Positions 1 to 10,331 of a stretch of 22,064 bases of DNA are shown here, one piece after another. The position numbers and the translations under genes are program-made. The notes beneath the pieces were generated by a model. That model was not told the DNA's origin, searched no databases, and was given only the letters and a program-made list of their open reading frames with translations. The stretch's first letter is position 1, and the number at the start of each line of letters is the position of its first letter. The stretch covers positions 1 through 22,064 of the forward strand of contig JAUCBJ010005381.1 of assembly GCA_032718475.1 (NCBI GenBank), written 5' to 3'. Source of the stretch: Nemertoderma westbladi (Eukaryota; Xenacoelomorpha; Nemertodermatida; Nemertodermatidae).

Positions 1-317
1 TAAGTTTCCGATTAATTCTAGGTGACTTCCAAATCCTGGAAAGCCTATTCAAGGCTGCCCATGCCTTTCCCTTACGTATTCGAAGGTCCTCACCTGACTT
101 CCGGATCCATGATCCCAGGTAACAGAAGTCGTCCACATGCTCAAGCATACCATCCTTTGAGCTTATGCTCATCCGATCAGAGACTTGCTGAGGACTTTCA
201 AAGTTAACTGTCAGAATTTTGGTCTTTTTGGAGTTAATAAAAAGACCAACACTAGAAGCAGCCTGTTCTAATGAGCCGAGGAACCGTTGGGCTCCCTCTA
301 GTGATTCTGAGAGTACT
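1..317 (-). pseudogene. Out-of-frame C-terminal continuation of the LINE reverse transcriptase
   Basis: Reading the minus strand from about 313 in the alternative frame gives sequence typical of the region just after the RT catalytic motif: a Leu-Ser-Glu-Ser-Leu-Glu helix, a Gly-Leu-x-Ile-Asn-x-Lys-Lys-Thr-Lys patch, then a Tyr-Leu-Gly-Ser motif at about residues 70-75 of this segment. The match to the RT fold in the right order shows that a single frameshift (near 305-322) separates it from the main frame. It is open to the window edge. Confidence 0.75.
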
Positions 318-2873
318 CCTTAAGTCATCAGCAAAGTCTAGATCAGTTAGATACTTGGCAGGATTTCCTGGACTTTTGGAGCCAGTAGGTGGAGTTATCA
401 TCACCCCATCATCATTATGATGATCTAAGGACATGCGTAGAACATAGTCAACCACAATAATGAACAAGAATGGTGCAAGTGTGTCTCCTTGGAGGACGCC
501 CCATAACACTTCAAATGGTTCTGTGTCACCATCAACAGTAGACACAAATGTTGTCGAACCATCGTATACTGATCTGATTGCTGCAATAATTTCATCAGGA
601 ATCCCATATAATGAAAGTATGCTGAACATACGTGAGCGAGAGACTGAATCAAAGGCCTTGAAGAAGTCAACAAAGATAACAGCCAGATGCCTGTCTTTCT
701 TTTTTGATAACTCTTCAATTATCCTTCTAAGTGCCAAAATGGGCTCCATGGTCCCACGACCTTTACGGAACCCATTCTGATTTCCACGTAGCAGTCTCTC
801 AATGGGATCCCTGATGCGATTTAATAGAATTCTATTGTATAGTTTTGCAGCAATCGAGATCAATGAGATTCCCCGAAAAGAACCATAGAGTGTTAGGTTG
901 CCCTTCTTGGGAACTGGCACCAACTTATTTGTTTTCATTTCTTGTGGGACTCTTGTTGTACGGTACATGTCTACTATGATGGGATAGATGAGCTTTAAAC
1001 ACTCAGGTATTTTAAAGACCTCAGGGGGAACACCATCTACTCCACTGGCACGATTGGTCTTAATGCTCTTTGCAGCAGCCTTCACTTCTGCAAAGGAGAT
1101 ATCGCCAATGGGAATATCTGGGAGTACAGACTCAGACACTTTTACTTCTATAAAGTTATCAGGCAATACCCTGTCATTATTGAGGAGCTTTTCAAAGTGG
1201 GCTTTCCAACCATTGAGGCGATCGGCTGGTGATTCAGCCTTAACCTTGGTGGTTGGTTGGCTTTTCCGCCCAGTAAGCAGATTGATCGATTTCCATGCCT
1301 GGGATGATTGCCTGCTGTCGTCAGCATCATTGATGGCATCAACCTGTTGGTTTATTAGCTCCTGTAGATTAACAGAGTACTGCCTGTTCAGGGACCTAGA
1401 TGCAGCTTTAACTGCATTCTTGGCCGCTGTAGTCTGTTTGAGTCGGGACTCTTTCTGCGCCTTATGAAGGTCATTTCGGCACTTCTGAATTTTGTTGTCA
1501 GTCCAGGGGGCCCTTTTCCTGTTTCGAGGGTATACAGGAACTGTTTCTGCAGCTGCTAACTTAACTGCTTCTGTAAAGGCAGTATAGCCCTCACAGTGAT
1601 CTGCCGCCTCAGAGGCAAGAGCCTCATACCTGTTGCTCAGCTGTAGTGTGAAGCTGGATCTCACACTTGGCTGTTGCAACAGAGAGGACCAGTCATGCCG
1701 TGGCAAGGCAGATTTCGTTGTTCTGCTAGCACGCAGACTAAGTCTTACCTTGGCCACAATAAGGCGGTGATCACTGGAGAAGGGTCGAAGTGTAAATGCA
1801 TTACAGTCTTGTATAGAGCTCCTGTATTTCCTACGAAACAGAATATGGTCTATCTGGGACTTGTGACCACTGGGTCCACTATGAGTCCATAGCTTTCCAG
1901 TTCGCTTCTTGAACTGGGTTCCAGCCGAAAACAATCCATTTCCAGAGATAAAATCCTGAAGATGGACAGAATTTCGGTTAACACTATTGCTATAGACCCA
2001 GGGCGATGTAGGTGATTGATGCAGACTTGCATTAAAGTCTCCCAGGAATGTTAAGAATGCATGCTGATCCACTCCATCAGTTGCTGCTTGTAGATTGTGG
2101 TAGAAATTTTCCACCTCCTCTACAGGGGCAACACTAGTTGGGGAGTAGCACACAATCAGAACCACCTTAGGAAACTTCTTAGCCAGTCTTCCAGAACATG
2201 AGAAGTGGCAACGGATGATGCGGTTAGAGATTTGGTCTATTTTGTCCAATGCTGCATGTGCAGTTGGATTCATCAATAGACCAATTCCACCATTGCCACT
2301 ATCATCTGCTGACGCGAGGGCAAGTCGCCAACCGCCCCCCATGTCCTTAATCAGAACCTCATCAGTCTGTCCAGTCTGCATTCGGTGCTCTTGAACACCC
2401 ACTGCGCTAAGAGAAAGCTTATCTGCCAAGGCAGTCAGCTCACCTTGTCGCATTGGGGACCCGAGTGTTAGGGTGTTTACTGAGGCTAGTCTAGTGACTT
2501 GCCTCAGATTCACCAATGGCTTTGTTGGTCGGGGTGGAACATGAGAGTAGCCTCCAACTCCAGAATCCCTCTCCCCATCACAATCTGGCCTCCCTGGTGA
2601 CCCAGGGTTTGGGCCAGAAAGGTCATCAGGAAAGGGACTCAAAGAATTGTTGGCTGCTCTCTCTCCAGTAGGGGGTGAGACAGGCAGCCGGTCAGGAGTT
2701 AACTGACGCCTGTGAGGCCGATTGTGTCCGGTAATTCCACTGGCCTCTAGTGGCCGGACCTCCGCATTGCTAATGTAATCCATAGTGGGGGTTGGGGGGT
2801 GCTTTTTTGCCGAGTCAGCTCTCGGGGCAAATACCACACCCTGGTTTGCCATCCCACAGGGTGGGTGTCGCAA
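252..2873 (-). CDS. LINE endonuclease/reverse transcriptase, frameshifted near the end
   Basis: This frame of about 873 codons encodes the protein that nicks target DNA and copies LINE RNA. It opens at a TTG; the first in-frame ATGs are at about 2852 and 2783, and the latter begins a more LINE-like leader. Endonuclease motifs (residues from the frame start): Asn133 (SVNTLT), Glu162 (VQEHRM), GDFN 278-281, IDHILFR 341-347 and SDHR 367-370. Reverse-transcriptase motifs: FRGISLISIAAKLYNR (666-681), NGFRKGRGT (700-708), motif A FVDFFKAFDS with Asp736, motif B QGDTLAP (795-801) and motif C FADD (847-850). The frame then leaves the conserved reading at about residue 851 (near base 315) and stops at 252, while the conserved continuation is found in another frame down to base 1. 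The long intact frame suggests a fairly young copy, but the frameshift makes this copy non-functional unless it is a sequencing error. Confidence 0.85.
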   Translation of the reverse strand: MRHPPCGMANQGVVFAPRADSAKKHPPTPTMDYISNAEVRPLEASGITGHNRPHRRQLTPDRLPVSPPTGERAANNSLSPFPDDLSGPNPGSPGRPDCDGERDSGVGGYSHVPPRPTKPLVNLRQVTRLASVNTLTLGSPMRQGELTALADKLSLSAVGVQEHRMQTGQTDEVLIKDMGGGWRLALASADDSGNGGIGLLMNPTAHAALDKIDQISNRIIRCHFSCSGRLAKKFPKVVLIVCYSPTSVAPVEEVENFYHNLQAATDGVDQHAFLTFLGDFNASLHQSPTSPWVYSNSVNRNSVHLQDFISGNGLFSAGTQFKKRTGKLWTHSGPSGHKSQIDHILFRRKYRSSIQDCNAFTLRPFSSDHRLIVAKVRLSLRASRTTKSALPRHDWSSLLQQPSVRSSFTLQLSNRYEALASEAADHCEGYTAFTEAVKLAAAETVPVYPRNRKRAPWTDNKIQKCRNDLHKAQKESRLKQTTAAKNAVKAASRSLNRQYSVNLQELINQQVDAINDADDSRQSSQAWKSINLLTGRKSQPTTKVKAESPADRLNGWKAHFEKLLNNDRVLPDNFIEVKVSESVLPDIPIGDISFAEVKAAAKSIKTNRASGVDGVPPEVFKIPECLKLIYPIIVDMYRTTRVPQEMKTNKLVPVPKKGNLTLYGSFRGISLISIAAKLYNRILLNRIRDPIERLLRGNQNGFRKGRGTMEPILALRRIIEELSKKKDRHLAVIFVDFFKAFDSVSRSRMFSILSLYGIPDEIIAAIRSVYDGSTTFVSTVDGDTEPFEVLWGVLQGDTLAPFLFIIVVDYVLRMSLDHHNDDGVMITPPTGSKSPGNPAKYLTDLDFADDLRSTLRITRGSPTVPRLIRTGCF

Positions 2874-3277
2874 TGGAGTCAGATATGAGGCCCATCACCC
2901 ATATCTACTCTGGCGTACATGACCCAACATTGGCTGTTGCAGCTCATCTGCTGGGTCATGCCCTGTACCCTTGCTGCCAGGTGCAGGTCGCAGTGAAGTG
3001 CCCTCAGAGTGGACATGAGAACACTCTACTCCTAACCAGCCATTGGTAGATCACCATCTGCCTGGTCAGGCCATATACCCCTGCAGCCAAGTATATGGGT
3101 CCTTAATCCAGGACCAAGGGCGTCCTTATCCCAGAACGAAGGGGGTCCTAGTTACAGGACCAGATTTGCCCTAGTAACAGGGTCTATGCAGCTACAGGTG
3201 GCACCTCCTTTATGCTGCATGGAGGTGGCAAGTTTTCTTGATCAATGACCTAGAATACCTGACCTGACATGAAATGA

Positions 3278-3745
3278 CATGATATAACCACATATCACCT
3301 GATCAATTATATCCGTCAGGACCCTGAGTATGGCGACATTTTCGTGAACTCGCATCCTGAACTCCAGGAAGTTTCTCGGCGCCCATATGAATACCGAACC
3401 CGAGAACGCGAGCTGGAGAGAACCATTAAACCGAGAAAGTTCCTCACCACTCACGGTCCACCCACCGCTAGTGTCCAGACGACCCGTCAAGGACCCGTAG
3501 GAGCTGCTGTCCTGAGACGCGCTCTAAAGGCCGTTAGACCTCACTCCACTGAGGTTGATATTAATCAACCAGGTACCTCGACCGGCGGGTATACCGATCG
3601 TAACCCTGCACCTTCTGATACAATTATATTGCACCCTTCGCCTAGGAGCTACAGCCCACCTCGTAAAGTGGCTCGCCCCAAAGAGAAAAGGACTCTTGCT
3701 AGCCTCCAGAAACTGCGTAAACGCCGTCCGCGCAAGAAAGACTAA
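3278..3745 (+). CDS. Unidentified open frame with basic C-terminal tail
   Basis: I do not recognise this protein. The frame is open from 3278 (after a stop at 3275) to a stop ending about 3745. It has no credible ATG at its start; the first usable initiator is a GTG at 3344, so in a eukaryote it is more likely an exon or the 3' part of a longer frame. A possible splice acceptor (ATATCCGTCAG) ends at 3319. The product is hydrophilic, with an Arg/Glu-rich segment (RTRERELERT) early, a Pro/Ser-rich middle and a Lys/Arg-rich end (RPRKKD preceded by KLRKRR) that could be a nuclear localisation or nucleic-acid-binding tail. It abuts the 5' side of the LINE. It could be the last exon of a host gene, or the tail of another retroelement's polyprotein. 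Confidence 0.35.
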   Translation, partial: HDITTYHLINYIRQDPEYGDIFVNSHPELQEVSRRPYEYRTRERELERTIKPRKFLTTHGPPTASVQTTRQGPVGAAVLRRALKAVRPHSTEVDINQPGTSTGGYTDRNPAPSDTIILHPSPRSYSPPRKVARPKEKRTLASLQKLRKRRPRKKD

Positions 3746-5030
3746 CTGTTTAGAGTATTTTTATATTTTAGAAACTGTGATTTTGTATATTTTATAGACT
3801 TAAATCCCATTTTCTGGGAGCGGTGTAAAAGCTTTTGTGGGATAACTGATTCGTTTGCCTTGTTGGCCAGTTCCCCCCCAGTCGCTAAGAATACTCTCAA
3901 AGTGATCTACAGCTAAAAATAGTGCAAGTTACCAGCTTATTGGCTGATTTGCTGTACGCAGGCATCTGGGCTCTGTTTAATCGGCCAACAAGCCTAGGGA
4001 GGTTGCGTCATAGCCTTGTTTTGTATCTCCCAATAGAATTTGAGTTATCCTTGATGTTGACCTATCACAGAGTACTGAACTGAAAATTTCCTATCTCACT
4101 GCTCTTTCTCTGTGTTGAACGGGAGCTTCGTGGAATAAGGGAGTTGGTATCCTCGTATAGAGCAGTAGTCACGAGTTTTTCAAAGCCACGAAAGAACGGC
4201 TTTGTAGTGTTTTATGTTTTATGCTTTTTAGCTCAACACTAGTAGGTTTAATTACAAGGACATATATCCTTTAACGGACTGACCTGGCTGCAATTACGCA
4301 TCAAACAACCTGGCTTTAAACTCTGTAAATATCAAAACAAACTGGCACGATTGATCTGTGAATACTGCATACTGCTATTTGTTGTCGGTTATTCATTATA
4401 TTTGTTGATGAATTATTATATTGGAATAACGAGAAATAACCCCGACACCCAATATTCTTGATATACCGAAGGTAAGAGAGAAAGGTTACCAATGACGATT
4501 GTGACTTGTGTTAAAGTGGTTTGAAGTGAATCTAATGTTATTTGATAGACCCTACATGAGTCAGCCTGTGTTCCTTTTATATGTGATTAAAATCAGTGAA
4601 GATTGGCAGATTAGTGTGCAGTATTGTGCAGCATTGCGTATGAGCGAGTCTGTTAAAGAAGCAATTCCTAAAGAATGCGCCATATATGTGAATTATAATT
4701 AAGCCATATCGTTGTGAGTAGTTTAAGTCATAACTCTGTTTATATAGATAAAGCGCCACGTCCTAAAGGAACTGTTAATATTCCCGAAGGTGAATAATAT
4801 TGTCAGAGATTATATAATACTGTCAGTCGAATAATACATTAGGCTTACATAGCAACAAAATTAAACCGTCGAACCCAATCTCCCGGGAATATCCAGCGGG
4901 TGAATGGTCGCGCACGGATTGGTTTCGACTAGTGTAGTGAATCAAATACTTGTCATAGGCTAAAAAGCAGATTTAATATCTAGAAGACATCTTAATTTGG
5001 CGGGTTAAACTGCCAAAGGTCTGAAAGCGC
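3746..5030. other. Non-coding stretch, no gene recognised
   Basis: No long frame with recognisable protein content and no RNA gene were seen. The only structure noted is a possible stem-loop: TGTCGGTTATT at 4383-4393 pairs with AATAACCCCGACA at 4435-4447, apart from two unpaired bases. A speculative LTR reading (TGT at 3822 to ACA at 4447, directly downstream of the basic frame) has no second copy in the window to support it. Confidence 0.5.
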
Positions 5031-5034
5031 GAAC

Positions 5035-5172
5035 AAGGTGGATGGGAATGTAGGATGATGGGAATCTAGGGAGGTGGATGGGAATGTGGGATGGTGGCTG
5101 GGTGGGAAGATGGGAAGGTTCATGGGATTGTAGGAAGGTGGGAAGGTTGATGGGAATGTGGGAAGATGTGAA
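5035..5172 (-). repeat. Short inverted piece of the C-rich minisatellite
   Basis: Here the plus strand reads in GGGAATGTGGGA/GGTGGATGGGAA-type units, the reverse complement of the array at 5898-9300. About 135 bp, more diverged than the main block, ending where the 68-bp array begins. Confidence 0.8.
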
Positions 5173-5175
5173 TAA

Positions 5176-5892
5176 CTGTAACCTGCTTCTTTCCCTCAAT
5201 TGGTAACAATATCGTTTATTGTTTTGGTTAGAAAAGCCCGCCACTGTAACCTGCTCTTCTCGCTCAATTGGTAACAATATCGTTTATTGTTTTGGTTAGA
5301 AAAGTCCGCCTCTGTAACCTGCTCCTTTCACTCAATTGGTAACAACATCGTTTACTGTTTCGGTAGGAAAGAGCGTCCTTGTAACCTGCACCTTTCCCTC
5401 AATTGGTAACAATATCGTTTATTGTTTTGGTTATAAAAGCCCGCCTCTTTAACCATCTCCTCTCCCTCAATTGGTAACAATATCGTTTATTGTTTTGGTT
5501 AGAAAAGCCCGCCTCAACCTGCTCGTTTCCCTAGATTGGTAGGCAACAACATCGTTTATTGTTTCGTTTACAAAAGCCCGCCTCTGTAACCTGCTCCTTT
5601 CCCTCAATTTGTAACAATATCGTTTATTGTTTTGGTTAGAAAAGCCCGCCTCTGTAACCTGCTCCTTTCCCTCAATTGGTAACAATATCGTTTATTGTTT
5701 TGGTTAGAAAAACCCGCCTCTGTAACCTGCACCTTTCCCTCAATTGGTAACAATATCGTTCATTGTTTTGGTTAGAAAAGGCCGCCTCTTTAACCATCTC
5801 CTCTCCCTCAATTGGTAACAATATAGTTTATTGTTTTGGTTAGAAAAGCCCGCCTCTGTAACCTGCTCCTTTGCCTCTTTTGGTAGGTAAAA
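5176..5892 (+). repeat. 68-bp tandem repeat, about 11 copies
   Basis: Units begin with CTGTAACCTGCTCCTTTCCC and continue through AATTGGTAACAATATCGTTT to a segment ending AAAAGCCCGCCT. Starts fall near 5176, 5244, 5312, 5379, 5446, 5512, 5581, 5650, 5717, 5788 and 5855. The unit contains an inverted repeat (AACAATA/TATTGTT, 5 bp apart). Some copies carry a CTTTAACCATCTCC variant (5446, 5788), which hints at duplication in blocks. One and a half further copies lie inside the MITE-like element at 10423-10500. Confidence 0.92.
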
Positions 5893-6134
5893 ATAACGTC
5901 ATTCCCATCTTCCCACATTCCGATCTCGCTACATTCCCATTTTCCTACATTCCCACCCACCTTCCCACATTCCCACCCATCTTCCCACATTCCCATCCAC
6001 CTTCCCGCATTCCCATCTTCCCACATTCCCATCCACCTTCCCATATTCCCATTTTCCTACATTCCCACTCACCGACCCACATTCCCATCCACCTTCCCAC
6101 ATTCCCATCTTCCTACATTTCCACCCACCTTCCC

Positions 6135-6660
6135 ACATCCCACCCATCTTCCCACATTCCCATCCACCTTCCCGCATTCCCATCTTCCCACATTCCCATC
6201 CACCTACCCCTATTCCCATCTTCCTACATTCCCACTCACCGACCCACATTCCCATCCAACTTCCCACATTCCCATCGTCCTACATTCCCGCCCATCTTCC
6301 CAAATTCCCATCCACCTTCCCGCATCCCCATCTTCCCACATTCCCATCCATCTTCCCACATTCCCATCATCCTACATTCCCACCCACCTTCCTAAATTCC
6401 CATCCACATTCCCATCTTCCCACATTCCTATCTTCTTACATTCCCCCCTTCCTACATTCCCACCCACCTTCCCACATTCCCATCTTCCCACATTCCCATC
6501 CACCTTCCCGCATTCCCATCTTCCCACATTCCCATCCACCTTCCCACATTCCCATCTTCATACATTCCCACCCAACTTCCTACATTCCCGTCTTCCCACA
6601 TTCCCATCTTCCTACATTCCCATCTTCCCACATCCCCATCTTCCCATATTCCCACATTGC
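6135..6660 (+). repeat. Higher-order repeat block, copy 1
   Basis: A run of specific variants (CCTACCCCTATT at 6203, a CACTCACCGACCC variant near 6236, CTTCTTACATTCCCCCC at 6432) recurs in the same order about 680-690 bp downstream. This shows that a multi-unit block was duplicated. Confidence 0.85.
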
Positions 6661-6814
6661 CATCTTCCCACAACCCCACATTCCCACATTCCTATCTTCC
6701 CACACTCCCATCATCCCACATTCCCACCTTCCCATCGCCCCACATTCCCATCTTTCCACATTCCCATCTTCTCACATTCCCATCTTCTCACATTCCCATC
6801 TTTCCACATTCCCA

Positions 6815-7345
6815 CATCCCACCCATCTTCCCACATTCCCATCCACCTTCCCGCATTCCCATCTTCCCACATTCCCATCCACCTACCCCTATTCCCATCT
6901 TCCTACATTCCCACTCACCGACCCACATTCCCATCCAACTTCCCACATTCCCATCGTCCTACATTCCCGCCCATCTTCCCAAATTCCCATCCACCTTCCC
7001 GCATCCCCATCTTCCCACATTCCCATCCATCTTCCCACATTCCCATCATCCTACATTCCCACCCACCTTCCCAAATTCCCATCCACATTCCCATCTTCCC
7101 ACATTCCTATCTTCTTACATTCCCCCCTTCCTACATTCCCACCCACCTTCCCACATTCCCATCTTCCCACATTCCCATCCACCTTCCCACATTCCCATCT
7201 TCCCACATTCCCATCCACCTTCCCACATTCCCATCTTCATACATTCCCACCCAACTTCCTACATTCCCGTCTTCCCACATTCCCATCTTCCCACATTCCT
7301 ACATTCCCACATTCCAATCTTCCCACATCCCCATCTTCCCACATT
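6815..7345 (+). repeat. Higher-order repeat block, copy 2
   Basis: This is the second copy of the block, with CCTACCCCTATT at 6892 and CTTCTTACATTCCCCCC at 7111. Offsets of 689 and 679 bp from copy 1 show a small net deletion between the markers. Another marker, CCACAACCCC, occurs at 6668, 7355 and 7991, so block-wise expansion continues further right. Confidence 0.85.
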
Positions 7346-9300
7346 GCCATCTTCCCACAACCCCACATTCCTATCTTCCCACACTCCCATCATCCCACAT
7401 TCCCACCTTCCCATCGCCCCACATTCCCATCTTTCCACATTCCCATCTTCTCACATTCCCATCTTCTCACATTCCCATCTTCCCACATTCCCACCTTCCC
7501 ATATTCCCATCCACCTTCCCGCATTCCCATCTTCCCACATTCCCATCCACCTTCCCACATCCCCATCGTCCTACATTCCCACCCACCTTCCCACATTCCC
7601 GTCTTCCCACATTCCCATCTTCCCACATTCCCATCTTCCCACATTCCCATCTTCCCACATTCCCATCTTCCCACATCCCCACCTTCCCATCCTCCCACAT
7701 TCCCATCTTCCTACATTCCCCCCTTCCCACATTCCCATCCAACTTCCCATCTTCCTACATTCCCACCCAACTTCCCACATAACCATCTTCCTACATTCCC
7801 ACCAACCTTCCCACATTCCCATCTTCCCACATTCCCATCCACCTTCCCGCATTTCCATCTTCCCACATTCCCATCCACCTTCCCACATTCCCATCTTCCT
7901 ACATTCCCACCCAACTTCCCACATTCCCGTCTTCCCACATTCCCACATCCCCACATTCCCATCTTACCACATTCCCACATTGCCATCTTCCCACAACCCC
8001 ACATTCCCATCTTCCCACACTCCCATCATCCCACATTCCCACCGTCCCACATTCCCATCTTTCCACATTCCCATCTTCTCACATTCCCATATTCTCACAT
8101 TCCCATCTTCCCACATTCCCATCCACCTTCCCGCATTCTCATCTTCCCACATTCCCATCCACCTTCCCACATCCCCATCATCCTACATTCCCACCCACCT
8201 TCCCACATTACCATCTTCCCACATTCCCATCTTCCCACATTCCGACATTCCCATCTTCCCACATTCCTACATTCCCATCTTCCCACATCCCCACCTTCCC
8301 ACATTCCCATCATCCCACATTCCCATCTTCCCACATTCCCATCTTCTCACATTCCCATCTTCTCACATTCCCATATTCCCACCTTCCCACACTCCCATCA
8401 TCCCACATTCCCACCTTCCCATCGTCCCACATTCCCATCTTTCCACATTCCCATCTTCCCACATCCCCATCTTCCCACATTCCCATCTTCTCACATTCCC
8501 ATATTATCACATTCCCATCTTCCCACATTCCCATCCACCTTCCCGCATTGCCATCTTCCCACATTCCCATCCACCTTCCCACATGCCCATTGTCCTACAT
8601 TCCCACCCACCTTCCCACATTCCCGTCTTCCCACATTCCCCTCTTCCCACATTCCCCTCTTCCCACATTCCCATCTTCCCACATTCCTACATTCCCATCT
8701 TCCCACATCCCCACCTCCCCATCATCCCACATTCCCACCTTCCCACATTCCCATCTTCCCACATTCCCATCTTCTCACATTCCCATCTTCTCACATTCCC
8801 ATCTTCCCATATTCCCACATTCCCATCCACCTTCCCGCATTCCCATCTTCCCACATACCCATCTTTCTACATTCCCACCCATCTTCCCACATTCCCGTCT
8901 CCCCACATTCCCATCTTCCCACATTCCCATCTTCCTACATTCCCATATTCCCATATTCCCACCTTCTCACATTCCCATCTTCCTACATTCCCACCTTCCC
9001 ATCTTCCCACATTCCCACATCCCCACATTCCCACATCCCCACATTCCCATCTTCTCACATTCCCATCTTCCCACATTCCCACATTCATATCTTCCCACAT
9101 TCCCATCTTCCCACATCCCCACATTCCCATCATCCCACATTCCCACCTTCCCATTTTCCCACATTCCCATACTCTCACATTCCCCTCTTCCCACATTCCC
9201 ATATTCAAACATTCCCATCTTCCCACATTCCCATCTCCCTACATTCCCACCTTCCCACCCACCTTCCCATCTCCCCACCCTCCCACCTTCCCACCTTCCC

Positions 9301-9360
9301 GCCGACCGACCGACCAACCGACCGACCGACCAAGCCACCCACCCACCTACCCACACCTTT
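9301..9360 (+). repeat. (CCGA)n and (CCCA)n simple repeats at the array edge
   Basis: The minisatellite ends in tetranucleotide runs: CCGA repeats at about 9302-9333, followed by CCCA/CCTA-type units to about 9355. Unique sequence follows. Confidence 0.85.
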
Positions 9361-9362
9361 AA

Positions 9363-10331
9363 ACAAATGTTGACCCAGTTTATTTCGACTTTCCTGGGCA
9401 CTCTGGGAAAGTTCACATGGGCCATACCTCTTGGTCCTTGCCCTTCCTCCCTCTTTTTTTTTACTTTCCTTTACTTTTTACTTTTGTTGCCTATATTGAC
9501 GGGACTAATGCGTATCTTGTGAATAAGAATAGTGATTTGAGAGTCGCATGAACGAATTGAAATTAATTGGAAACTTTTCGTAAAAGTAAACATCTGCTTT
9601 TAAGATTGTAGTAATTGACAGAGCATGGAATGGCAATTCTTACTTTACAGAACAGGTAGCGAAGAGTCCCTTTCAAGCCCTTCCTGTAATAAGAAGAAAC
9701 TGTTGAGTTTACTGTTTGTCATCACTCACTGTCACCCTTCCATACGTAGGGCTCTCTGCACACAAGAATAACTTATTTACCATAATCATTTCCCTGTACC
9801 CCCCCACGCACTGATAAAGGGGTATTAAGCGTTTAAGTGTGCCATAGCCATGGATGTGCCATTAGAACGGCAGTGATTGGCTTCACAATCTGCTATGACA
9901 GTTCTGAATCGTGACTAGCTATGAGTAATCTAAACCGTCCAATGAAAAGAGAGGAAATATAGAGAAGCTTCTTCAGGCGGTATGTCAGAATGCAGATTGC
10001 AGATGTAGTAAGCCTACTACTGTACTAGCCTATACCATAATACTTATATTACCAATAATACCGGTTCTACCAGTCTAAAGTACAGCAGTAATACTTATTT
10101 TATTTAATTAACTATTTACTACACAATATAATCAAATTGATAAATACTTTTATATAGTTGAGTAAGTTCCTGGTAGATAATGATTAGGCCTATATAATGT
10201 AGACGGAGGCTTGTCGAGTAGGCGGTAGGCCCATTTCACAAACCCCCGTGTACATTTTGTAAATAAATAGGTATACCTGTATACCGGTACCATTGTAATT
10301 AAGTAGGTAGGGCCTACAGACAGACAGATAT
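9363..10331. other. Non-coding stretch, no gene recognised
   Basis: No supported gene. The sequence is AT-rich (especially 10080-10145) with short pyrimidine tracts near 9445-9490. It holds two of the scattered ACCGGT motifs, near 10060 and 10283. Confidence 0.5.

Larger units (their letters stand above)
1..3240 (-). mobile_element. APE-type non-LTR retrotransposon (LINE), 3' end outside window
   Basis: A minus-strand LINE occupies the left edge. Its single large frame has an apurinic-endonuclease-like domain followed by reverse transcriptase, the order used by RTE, CR1 and Jockey-type elements; the clade cannot be settled by eye. The 5' side (about 2874-3240) has no long frame and probably holds the 5' UTR. 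The 3' side continues past base 1, so the 3' UTR and tail are not seen. The 5' boundary is an estimate: it is placed where the GC-rich, LINE-like sequence gives way to the unrelated open frame at 3278-3745. Confidence 0.75.
5898..9300 (+). repeat. C-rich 8/16-bp minisatellite array, about 3.4 kb
   Basis: The basic 16-bp unit is TTCCCACATTCCCATC, itself two diverged 8-bp units that each carry CCC. The array is nearly G-free on the plus strand and runs without a break for about 3.4 kb. Common variants are TTCCTACA, CCACCTTCCC and TTCTCACA. Larger blocks repeat inside it (see the higher-order repeat entries). Because the unit contains no stop triplet in any frame, every frame is open for long distances; the translated pattern HIPIFPHSHLPTFPSS is a by-product, not evidence of a gene. 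Confidence 0.97.

Noticed and set aside
460-1467. Plus-strand frames opposite the LINE
   Set aside because: They are antisense shadows of the reverse transcriptase frame, with no family pattern of their own.
5176-5892. CRISPR array
   Set aside because: The whole 68-bp unit repeats with no unique spacers, and the context is eukaryotic.
6657-9362. A 901-codon open frame and several long frames on both strands in the minisatellite
   Set aside because: The 8/16-bp unit contains no stop triplet in any frame, so openness is automatic. The frame starts at TTG and encodes only the repeat pattern HIPIFPHSHLPTFPSS.
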